NCBI RefSeq assembly: GCF_047496725.1
Contig: NC_132986.1
Span: 1,822,001-1,886,000, forward strand
Length of the DNA: 64,000 nucleotides
From: Anoplolepis gracilipes
Taxonomy: Eukaryota > Arthropoda > Insecta > Hymenoptera > Formicidae
Reading direction: 5' to 3'
Shown here: piece by piece, positions 14,154-26,700 of the stretch
Layout of the letters: every line of letters starts with the position of its first letter
Numbering within the stretch: position 1 is the stretch's first letter
The notes under the pieces: model-generated
What the model saw: the letters and a program-made list of their open reading frames with translations, nothing else
What the model was told of the DNA's origin: nothing
Database searches by the model: none
Made by a program: the position numbers and the translations under genes

Positions 14154-16497
14154 TTCTTTGAAAAATAATGTATTGTAAACATTTTTCCTCCGACATAGAA
14201 TAATACTTTTGTCGATTATTGTAGCAGGTGCTTTCAATGTTCATATTCATACATATTTCATGGGAAATTACGTGGCACAGTGAATCAATATTTGTCAAAT
14301 AGGGGAATATTGACCAATACTCTCCACATAATACGTACATATACATATTATAACGTATTTCATATACATATTATAACGTATTTCATAAACCTTTATACAA
14401 CGTGATTTTAGAGTGTTTAAGTAGTGAGAGAGAGAGAGGGAGAAAGAGAATCTACAAGCGGTTCGTTATAAAATACACGACAGTCTTGTCGTGTGTCATG
14501 GGTATCTTTGCGCCGAGACGCTTGTGTGTCAGTGGTTTTATTGCGGCACTAAGCGTCGTCGCGTCGGGATGCAACAAAAAAAATCAGTATCTATTTCTCG
14601 TCTGCGCTTTGTTAACTGCTTCTCATCTCGTCATCAATAATCTGAAAGTGAAATAAATGAACATTAATTTTAAAATATTAGATTGTAATCTAGATTAAAC
14701 AAAATAATTTTCTCAACTAATTAGATTTATAATTCAAAATTTATACGATTGATACGCTCGCATGCACACGGGCGCGTACATCTAAAATAAAATTTAACAT
14801 TTACAGTTTTTGTCTTATATATATGTAAAATAGTTTGTAAAATTATATGTGAACAAGAGTCACAAATATTATTCTGAATAATGGAATCAGATGATTCATA
14901 CATTCTGTATATTATGTCGAATATTCAAACACGACTGATTTCAACTTCATCTATAGTTAAAGAGCGTCATTCTCATCCTCTTTTACATTTTCTTTCTGTA
15001 AGCCTGCGCTAACGAGAAACAAGTGGAGCAAATCGATAAATTTCAAGACGTTTCTCCCAAGACCAAAAGAGAGGAACACTCACGATTAAAGTCTGTTCTA
15101 AGTTGTTCTTCTATGCTCTTGGTTCCTCTCTTCTAAAACAGCCAATGTGAAAGTTTAGGTGATTAAAAGCAAATATTTTTCTATATATTTTATCGGATTG
15201 CCTCTGTAAATAATTCTATAAATTTTATTAATTTTCCTTTAATTTGGAAAATTCATTTTTCTCGATATCTCCTATCCTTGCAGCTTTTTTTCGGATTATC
15301 GTTATTACAAGATGCTTTAGGGAATGAGTTCGCTTAGCCTCTCAGGGTCATCGGCTTGACCCACGGTGGTTGTGCGGCGTGAGTGTATGCATACGAGTAC
15401 CATCCGCAAATTCTCCCATTGGCTATGAGCCAACGTGACTCATCGCCTCTAGAAAACCCCCGCAGTTTATGTACCCTTCGGTGTTTGTTCGTTTCGCGCG
15501 CTTCAGTTCAGCGCGATCTTCATCAGCGAATGGACGAGTCTCAGACTCTCTGTGCACGTGTGTTTATCCGCGAAATTTGTCGTATCATTTTTGTTACTGT
15601 TCTTTTTTATTTGAAATTTTTATTCGCGATTCGTACCGAAGGACTTATATTTTTACTGTGACTGAGAAATATCGTCTGACGAATCGCAGGTATAAGAAAA
15701 GAAATTAGAGCAGAAATTAAAAAATCGTCCACCATGGCAGCGTCTAATCGGGGTAAGATATTATGATGACGATAGAAGAACTGATGATTTAATCGAAGAA
15801 ATAACATAGAGCTCAAATGTAGAGATTTTATATATATTTATTTTATTTCAAATTATTAGCTTTTATATTATATTTTATTTAAAATATAATTTTATTATAT
15901 AATAATTATGTATATAGAATATTTCTTTTATAAAAATTAATAATTAAATGATTTTTATTTGTATTATATACTTAAATATAATTTTGTGGAACGTAAAGTG
16001 CGTACAAGTAAATTTATTACATAATATGAAATTTTATACATATGAGATAGAGAGAAAGAAAAAGAATTTATATATAATAAAAATTATATATAATATATAA
16101 AATTAAATTTTTTTATAAATGTATATACATATATAATAAAAAAATTAGTAAAGTTTAAAAACTTGAAAAATTAGGATGAATCATCGTTCTCAATATATTA
16201 TTCATCCAATGACCCCGAATTCGTCGTTAATCAAATAGCAATAGCTATCAAGACAAGACATCCTGTATACATTCAGCACTATTTTTAGCACTCGAAAGCG
16301 TAGAAAAAAATGTAATTAGAAAACGAAGTATTATTTCGCCAGGATAGAACTCTGATTCCCTTTTACTAGTTGAACGCGTGACGTCACCACCGCAAAGACG
16401 ACGTGCGAAAGGACGAGAAAACGCGTGCGAGAAAACCGGGGGGTTGCGCGAAAAAGAGACGGGAAAAGAGATCGATATAAGTCGGGGTAGCACATGC

Positions 16498-16550
<53 letters not shown>

Positions 16551-16829
16551 GCACATGCCGGGAAAACATTCGGCAAGAGAGAGGATTTCCCTCGTATTGA
16601 TTTTCTCTCGAGTCCCTTTCTCTCTCGGCTAGTCGCCCTGGACGCTCGTTCTCGCTCGTTCATTCGCGTAGCGTTTATTCCATCGTGCCGTTAAAGGCGC
16701 GCGCGATATCGATTTTTGACAGCTGCTCTCGACAAAACGCTCACCGTATATATACCCGTGTGTAAACGCTATACGTACGTACGGCTGTACGTGCTGCAGG
16801 AAGGGTTCCTTCCTCGGCGTGCACCGAGT

Positions 16830-16908
<79 letters not shown>

Positions 16909-16912
16909 TTCC

Positions 16913-16967
<55 letters not shown>

Positions 16968-17691
16968 ACAACAGAACGCATGCAAATGCAACGTGGCATT
17001 GTACGCACTCGTGCGAATTTTGTTTGGCGCTTTTCCGGTAAAATCGTTCGTTTATCACAGACTTTATTCGTTGTGAGCTTCTGTTATTTTGGCGTACGAT
17101 CTCGCGATTATTTGCCATTTAATTCGACCTACTGCTGGGTTTTTGGTGTCCTCAGTTCGCAATCATTTGAATTTTCTTGATAATTGTTTAATATTATCAT
17201 TGCTGTAACATATTTCTTATGATTTCGCTTGCTCCGCGACTATCTATTATTTTTACTGACTTTCCGTAGTCGTTATTGAGTGGTTCTAGTTCACTACCAA
17301 GCGGTTTTCTGTGATAATTCTTTGATTTTTAGAGATAACTCCTATCTCTGATTTGCGATTCTCTTCTCGGGAGATTAAGCAAGATTCTCCGATAACTATT
17401 ATATAGTGTCTTTGAGTCGCAATTATTTGCGAGCAAGCAAGATTCTCCGGCAACTATCTGGTTCGTTGGACTCTGTTAGCGGCGATGATACTTATTCTAT
17501 TAGCAAGATCGGATGCTCTTGAAGATTGTTGGACAGAGAACTAGCGAAAGTATGTGAACTCTCTCTCTCTCTCTGTAGATGATTTGTTAGCAGATAAGTT
17601 AGATAAATTGGTGAGAAAACGTAACGTTACAACGATAAATATTAAAAAATATCTTTAGAAATATTCCCATATATAGATCCAAATTTCTAAA

Positions 17692-17725
<34 letters not shown>

Positions 17726-20700
17726 CATAAAAATTATCATCTCTAATAATCAAATAAAGTCCAATGATAAAACTGAAATTGAAAATTTTTTTTCATAAAT
17801 TCTAAGTTTCAAAAGTGCAACCAGGTAACTTTATTCTTTACTTGATTGTTAGATTTATGATTTGAAAAATATGGAAAAGTGACGTCCCAATTGTGATATC
17901 CCTGGATATTTTCACTAAGAAAAGATGAAAGATGGCTCGCTGGGGTTCATGAAACATCCTATGTCGATAATATTATGCACGTCCATAAACTGAACTCACA
18001 AGTCGTTAAGAAGCATAACGCGATAAAGCATTGAATTCTCGCTTATTCTCCACTATTTGCTTTTAGGTACGGATGATGGAGGAGCGGCTGGTGAAGGGTG
18101 AATATTGCCTGAGCACATCCGGAGTTGGTTCTCCACCGCATTCGCTACCGTCGACCTCCGGTACGCAGAATGACAAGCTCGAGGATGTCCATTGCGCCTG
18201 CATATCGAAGTTAGAGACTCAAGTCGAAGAACAGGTAAAGCAAAGTTTTTATAGTCTCAGAAAAATCTATGTATTTTTCGAATAATTTAAACATAACAAA
18301 AGTATTTTAAATTCATCTTTTCAACTTAAGCCATCAAGTACTCTTCTGCAATTGTGATTATCACGAAACTTGACTGATTGATTTGACAAAATAGTTTTAT
18401 TTACTCATTTACAAATAAATAATCACCTGATGCGATCATATTTCTTTAATAATTACTATTTATATCTGTAAATTATTTCCTTCGTTATTTAAAGATAATT
18501 CAGTGATTTCTCTACTTAAACTAGATTATCTGTAATTTCTTGAGATATCAGACGATTGCTCGAATGAGTAATATCAGGCTGTGTCATTTTATCGAGCAGT
18601 TATCATTGTTCATTCACAGAGGCAGTTACGGCTGCAAGACGCTAGGCAAGTAGAGGCGAAAGCAGCAAGGATAAAGGAATGGGTCACTAATAAGTTGAGA
18701 GAACTAGAACAACAGAATCAACACCTGAGAGAACAAAATAATAAATGCAACCAGCAGCTTGAATTGTTGCGCAATCATATAACCAATATCGGACTAAAAC
18801 CGCCCGTAAGTTTTTTCTTTTTTAATATCGATATTAGTTTTTAATTTCTAATATATTTTCAAGTTAATTTTCTTTATTCGTTATCTCAAAGGAAAATTAT
18901 ATTGTCTACTTTATTTGACGGAACTTTGATGGGGAGACGAAATAGTTTTTTAATGAAAAATTTGGTAAACAGGCACCAACAACGAGAGCTTCGCTATCCC
19001 TGGAAGTGGATCCCACCTTACGTATCGATCGTAGACGATCGGAAAGCCTAGAAGGTACACCGCAGGCAGTACCAGAGTGCGTGCAGAATATCGTGGCGGA
19101 ACCACAAAGCACGAGCACGAAGCACCGAAGACATTTGTCTGCTTGCGGCACCATTCAACGAGGAGTCGCCCCCAGCAATATGGATTCGAGGTAAAGCTTC
19201 CTCTTCGTCTTGTAACATCATTCATTCGCGCGAAACGAAACGCTTCGCGATACGAAGCTAAAAGCCTTTTTACTCTTACAAACATACTAAATATATTCGA
19301 CTCTCAATTCTCCTTGGGAGGCCTCACGACGTAATAGCGGCGCCCGAGTTTTCGAAATGTGGTACCCTGTAACGTCCTGGGACTTCCTGAGGGGATCCAT
19401 CGACCCTCCTCTTATTATATTTTTGTTATCACTTATTTATCTCTCATAAATTTATTATATTTTTTATATTTTTATGACATTTTTTTTATTACACGTACAC
19501 TTAGTCTCTCTTTCAAGTTTGAATTAAATTTATTTGTTAGATCCCTCATTTAATAGACATTAATGCATTTTAATAAGCCACGCGCACACGTAATACACCG
19601 TACAGAGAGCAATTAAATTGATTCTGTGCTTTATACTTGCCGCTTCTCTCTATCCTTTCTTAGTCTGCTGTCCGAGGAATTAGCCGCGGCGGTGGAGAAT
19701 CTAGTGATGCTGCCGAATATGTCCGGAGTTTCGGAAGCGAGCAGAGACAGCGGAAGCTCGGAAGCGGTGCACGACTACGCTGAGATATACACGCCCAGTC
19801 GAGAGGGTATGAACTGGCTGCAGGGAAGCGGGCAAGCCCCTCGTCCGCCGACCCCGCCGTTGCATAGGTTTCCCAGCTGGGAGGCGAAAATATATCAGGT
19901 AGCGACGACATAATTATCTCGGTCCTCCAAAGACATACATCGTATGTAGCGAAAATTGTGTAAAGTACATTATATTAATTAAAATCTGGGAAGATAAATT
20001 CTTTTTGTACAAATCACGATTTTTATTTAATAAATTTGTTAATTTAATTAATTTGATAAATTTGTGTAGTTAATCTAATTCTGAAATAGATGTTTCTTTT
20101 TCTTTTTTTCATTCTCTAACAATCTCGGTGATCGTTTATAGGTAGCAGACGGTGGCCTTGGCATCGGTCCACCGACAAACGAGGAGTCGGCACCTTCCAC
20201 GATGACCAACACGAGTTCGTCGAAACATTCTCAAGCCACGGGACACAACTTGACGGCACACAACTCTCAAGGCTATTGCGATATTTCTGTTCCAGTATAT
20301 GCCACGGTCAAAGGTAGATTATAAAGATACTTAATTTTTTCGTGTTAGCATAAAAAGATAAATATACAGAAAATTTTAAGTGACTAGACAAAAATTGCAC
20401 TTAATAATTTAATTAATACTTGATTTTATAATACGATTTGTATAAATTTACATTTGTCATCATATTTTTCAGGACGTGCCAGTCAAATCAGATCCATGCC
20501 TTTCGGCGACAGCTCCGACGATAGTTCGGATGGCGAGGAACATCCGAATCAAACCGAGACCAATACCAGAATTACCAATAGTTCGTCCGACAATACGGAT
20601 TCCTCTCTTGGTAGCGGGAGCAGTCCTTCAAAAAGTATCAAGACCACCAGTAGTCTGAGCCCTGCGAAAAGAAGTTCTAGCGGATCTCCTAGTAAAAGTG

Positions 20701-23700
20701 TAAAACGTGGTGAGTTTGATTAATATAATTTTGCTTCTATACATCTATTTAATGATAAGATAAATAGCCTTAATATTTTATCGCTTATATATAGCGATGA
20801 AGGCTCCAACGTTTGTAAGACATTTTTTAAAACTATTTCATTTATTTTTAAAATAAGATAAAAATGTTTGAAATAAAAGAAAATTCTTTGTATTAAAAGA
20901 AACAATGAAATAATATTGTTTGCATTTTGATGAATATTTATAATTATTATTTTTATCGGGAAGAAAAAGTATTAATTAATAATTTCTTTTCCCTTTTAAA
21001 GACAGATAAATTAATTGACTTTTAAGACTATTTTATTTATTTTCAAAATGAGAGAAAAATTCAAAGTGAGAGAAAATGTTTTGTATTAAAAGAAATTATA
21101 ACGAAATAATGTTGTTTGCACGTTGATGAATGTTTATAATTATTTCTATCGAGAAGATAAGTTTTAATTAATAATTGATTTTCTTTTTAAAAGGAGATAA
21201 ATTATTAATCAAGCATCAAAAAGAGAGAATATTCAGTTGTGCGCACAAAATATTTGACACTCAACAACTTTAAGTTTGTTTTACTTGCAGATACTTCTCT
21301 CGAGTCAGGATTGTCTGAAGATTATGCGATACCTCCCGACGCACTTAGTTCGACATCTTTAGAATCCAGTATGCCTAGCTTGTTGATGCGCGTTTCTGGT
21401 GAAAGTCCAAAGAGACAGGAATCGCTAGAGAAGACGGGTCATCTGGCAAAACTGGGTGGCAAATTAAAAACTTGGCGAAAACGATGGTTTGTGTTGAAAA
21501 ATGGTGTGTTGACGTATTGGAAGAGTCAGAATGATGTTAATCGGAAACCACAAGGCCAAATAATCTTGGATGAAGTGTGCAGGTATTTATATGTAATCTA
21601 AGATAGAATTTTAAATTGGTTCACAAACTACTTTAATAGAAAAATAAATTTAAGAGGACAATTCATAACATATGGAAAAAATATACACATCACAGATTCT
21701 TAGACTTTAAATATATATTTAAATAGATTTAATTTTTAATTTGAATATATTTAATATTACGTTTTAATATATTTAATTTTAATTCTTATTAGAAACACGT
21801 AGAAGCAGTTCCATATATTTTCGTGTATTTTTCAGGATCAACAGAGCTGAAGGTGCGGCTACTTTTGAAATAGCCACTGGTAAAAAAACATATTATTTGA
21901 CTGCGGATTGTATTGCTACGATGGAGGACTGGATAAGGGTGCTCCAGAATGTGCAAAGGCGAAACGCAACGAAACTCTTGCTTAGTAAAGAAGACAACAA
22001 GCCAACGATACAAGGCTGGTTAACAAAAGTGAAAAATGGCCATGCAAAAAAATGTTGGTGTGTTCTCATTGGCAAGATGTTCCTTTACTTTAAATGCCCC
22101 AGCGATACGGTGAGTATATCCTAGTATATATTGTTTTAAGATGCATTCGAAAAATACAATAACTGTAATGAACGGCCATAATATTGAACAAATAATTACT
22201 GAATTCATTTGAATTAAAATCAACGATTACGCATCTTGACACGTTTAACAAATAAATGCTATTAACTATTTTTGCATATTAGCAATTAATTAAAATATAT
22301 AGAATGTATTTTCGTACAAACTATTGTACTAATTTATATATTTATTTATATATATTATTAAGATTATATTATTACATGAAATTATTAACTGATCACTTTT
22401 TTTGATGAATTTGCTTATTCGATAACAGTGGCATAGTTGTGTTTTATGAACACACTTATTATTATATTGTTATTTCGCATTTATATTCAATCTATTTTTG
22501 ACGATTTTAGAATCCTATCGGCCAAATTAACATGAGGGACGCTCGAGTAGAGGAGGTGGAACACGTGTCGGACAGCGACAGCGAAGAGAGAGACGCCGAA
22601 TGCCCACATGAGAGGACGATCGGCATCTTTCCAACGCATCAGGGTCCGACATATCTACTGATGCCGCATAAACAAGATAAGGATAACTGGCTCTATCATT
22701 TGACGGTAGTGTCTGGCGGGGGACCGAGCGCGGGTACACAGTACGAGCAACTGGTGCAGAGACTAATGGAAACCGATGGTGATCCCAGTTGCGTTCTATG
22801 GCGGCATCCACTACTGTTGCACACGAAAGAGAGCATCACTAGTCCGCTAACCAGCCTGACTTCCGAATCCCTGCAAACCGAAGCCATAAAGCTCTTCAAG
22901 GTTAACACGAGGCTTTATATCGATTCTTTCATAATTATTTTATTTGCATTTTATGCTAAGTATTTTTTGCATAATAGAATAATGAAAATTTTAATTGTTT
23001 TCAATGTTTATGTAACGTTTACAGTTTTATTATGCTTGTAGAGCTACAATTTCTATATATTTTTTATTCTCGAAATGTGGATATATTTATTTCAATTTAA
23101 TAATTTTATGAAATTTATATAAATTTTTAATTTTCAGGTAACACATAATTTGATTACTTTAATTATTAGTAATATTCTGTAAATATAATATATAAGATCT
23201 GTTCTTTTTAACTATAGTTTTTAAAATCTTTCAGTTCTTTTCTTCTCTTTTATAATTTCAATATATATTGATTTTATCATTAACGTAGAAAAATGTAAAA
23301 GATGTAGCTGAAGGGAACAAGCCTGACGTATTATTAATAATCTTACACATTTCTAATCGTCACAGGCCTGTCAACTATTTATGTCGGTGGCAGTAGAGCA
23401 AGCAGGTATCGACTACCATGTGGTTCTAGCGCAAAACGCGTTGCAACAATGCCTAGATCAGCCTGAACTTCAATCTGAATTTATATGTGCACTGGTAAAG
23501 CAGACAAGTCGTCACACGCAACATCGTCTGGGCGTACAGGTAAAAAAGGCCGCCAGACTTGTGTCACTGGGTACTGCGCGCGTTGTAAGTCCTGCTTATT
23601 GTTTAACAAAAACACTCAACCATCCTGTACCATTTTTTAAAGTTAGAGCAATACCCATCGATCATTCGTTTATCAAAACTTGGATGGATCTCATCTATAC

Positions 23701-26700
23701 TATCTCATACATCATTTCACGTTCCGATGACGGTATCATATTCATTCGAGAACGATATTTCTTTCAACGCGGAAAATGGTACATTGAATATGCTTAGTCA
23801 AGTATTATGAGTAATTCTTTTGGATGTAAAAAATGACGAGTAATGGTTTAGCAGAATGAATTATCTGACTGTAAGAATGGCACCCGATAATATTTAAATT
23901 ACAAAAATATATCCGCTCTGTCGCCGCAGTAATAATACTTGACCAAGTTTAATGACTATTTTTAATTTTAACAATCATTCAACACATTTAATTCTCATTT
24001 GCCGCTTTAAGTGTGCTGTCTCTTAAGCTCTCACTTTATATAAAATCGCATGCATTTATCAATTCTGTTATATATCACGATGGTGTTAAGTTTTTCCGTT
24101 TAATTTTTATCATATACTTTAATATTTATACATCATACCCGATCAAAAATTACCCTAACGTCCATCATGTGAGCCGAACATATTTCGACGATTATCATGA
24201 TATAATCGATATAGATGTTTATCAATCATCTCTGTTAATCCTTAAGTACGTTATAAAGTACAGACAGTAATTGTTACTCACTTCCTGTGAATATGAGATC
24301 CGTCAAAATACGTTTCGCGCCACACGCACACTTGCAGAATGGTATGTTGGTGTACATGAGGACACACACAGAAAAACATTTTTAGATTCCTTTTTTTTCC
24401 AATTTTTCATGAGTTCCTTTTTGCAATAGTTGCAATAGTTACTTGGATATTCTCTGTTTGAATGCTGCTTAAAGATTTTATAAATTTAGATTCTTATCAA
24501 TGAAATAGATTATTCTAACAAGTGAAATTTGTAATCCATTACCTTCCTGTTCTCACCTTCTCTCCTCCCCCTTCTCTCTCTAAATAATATGAATATCTAA
24601 GAGATGTTGTAAAGACATAAAGATGTCTAAAAAGCACTTCAAATTAAAAAAAAATGTCCTTTAGACATCTTATAAAATATCTTTTAGATTTTTATATTGT
24701 ATCAATTTTTCTCTTCCTTTTTCTCTCTATCTTTCCTCTCTTTTTCCTCTCTCTTTTCCTCTCTCTTTTCCTCTCTCTTCTTTTATATTTATCCTTTTGC
24801 CCAAAATTACTGAAAAAAACGCATAGTACATGGATATATTGTCACGAATATTGCATCGCAAAATTATGGGAAAAGTGCCTCACTCGTCTCATATAACGTC
24901 AATAAATGTAAACGCAACGCTTTACAGCTGGTGCGGTTGATTCACGTGGCCTAAAAGCATAAGAGCTTTTCTCATTCACATTCTTCTTACGATTTTGAGG
25001 GTTTATACCGAGTTTATACGCGTTTTATTCAATTAACACGTTGTGCGTTGAAATTTCGATTTCTCGTGCTTATTTACTAACCGAAATATGATTAATTTAA
25101 ATAAAATCTATTTCCTTTTTGTATCAATAAAAATCAGTATATTCAGGGAAATTAACCGAGATTCTCATTCTCTAAAATTATGAAGTTTAATTTTTATATT
25201 AAAAAAGTAATCTCGAATTTTTTCTTTCTACTTACTACAGTTGGTTCTTTATTAGTGAGCATAAATAATTTCTGCAAGAAAAGTCAAGAATTAATCACAA
25301 AGCAATTTTTTTCTATTCCACATGCACTTAAAACGTATTACTATATTTTATTACACGAAAGAAAAATTAAAAAAAGTTCATCTTAATAGAGAATTTGAGA
25401 AAATTAAATTTAAATTAATTTTTTCAAGTTCTTGAAAGGCACTGTTGCACCAAATATTTTACTTAAAAAGATTATTTGTTTAATATGGTGTGCTTGTGCT
25501 TGTTAAATATTAATTTTTAAAAAATGCTAATACGCGATAAAAGTGAAAAAAAAGAAATAGGAAGCTAAGCATTTTCGAACTAATCCTCGCTTTTTCTGAA
25601 GAATAAAAATTCACTTTGGCAGAGAATTAATATCTCTCAGTTTCTTTTAATCCGTCAATTTTTCGCAAAATATACACGCGTATAAATCGTGCACACGTGG
25701 AGAATGAATATCCATTTACAAAATAATAAAACAGTAAAACTGATATACACATATAACAGATACATATAAAAAGAAAAAAGTTAAGTAAAATAACATGATG
25801 TAATATCGAGATCAATTGCCATTGTTTTGCAATCGTAATCATGCAAGTAAAACGTTAACGCGTTTACCTTTTGACGAGGACGAAAAAAAAAGAATAGTAA
25901 GCTATAGGATTGGCTGAATATATATAATATTCAGGGACGTAGTAGTATGCCAGCATACCATTGCAGCAGCTCCTCCTCTGCGCCACGCAATCGCTCTTCA
26001 CCTGCGATACGCAAAGTCCCGCGGCAAATGGCAGCGGTGAAAATGCGGACGCACAATCAACGGCCTCGACTTCTCACAGTCCTCCGCTCACGCAGGGCCA
26101 CTCGACCTCCACTATCTTGGATTGCAAAACTAATCCCGCCCAGTACGTGCTTATCCAGGGATGGCAGCTCCTGGCGCTTGCCGTATCTCTCTTTCTACCC
26201 AGGAACAATCGGCTACTGTGGTACCTGAAACTGCACCTGCAGAGAAACGCCGACAGCAAGTGAGTGAGAGCTGATCCAAGGAGCGGTTCGATCATTGCGA
26301 AGAAAGATACGAAGAGAAATCTTTCAGGAAAGCAAAGAGAGTTTTTGCCTATTTTATTATGTTTTGAATATGAAGATAAATATGAAGAAATGAAGATTTC
26401 ACATAAACTTTCAATATTGTAAATTGAATAAGGAAGGCAGCTTTAAGGCCGTCATCTTCATAATTTTGAATGCTTGAGATATGAGACAGAATTTTTACTG
26501 GACTCGTTAATTTTAAGAATGTCGATATATTTTTGTCCATTTTTACATAAGTCTTTCCTTCCATTCTTTTCTGTGTAAATATGTATTTAGAGACTTTAAG
26601 ATCACACGCGAAAATTGTCGAAATTTGTACATTGCTAAGACTATTTTAATGGTATAAATTTTTTTCTCGATAAATAGAAAAGTCACTTTAACAAATTATA

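Larger units (their letters stand above)
10816..18066 (+). other. Intron 2 of the MAX-1/PLEKHH gene (7.25 kb)
   Basis: It runs from donor gtaagc at 10816 to acceptor cttttag at 18066. No coding exon in the correct phase was found. Three CpG-rich patches stand out of the AT-rich background: 12530-13100, 15290-15560 and 16360-17160. GA/CT runs occur at 12687-12720, 14123-14149 and 16832-16966, and a TG run at 17694-17722. The third patch carries a perfect cAMP-response palindrome (16379-16386). These patches are the best candidates in the gene for internal promoters or enhancers, but only composition supports that. Confidence 0.6.

Noticed and set aside
16248..17180. Several poly-Val, poly-Asp, poly-Thr and Leu-Ser frames up to 154 codons
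   Set aside because: Direct products of the ACG and CT repeats; not genes.
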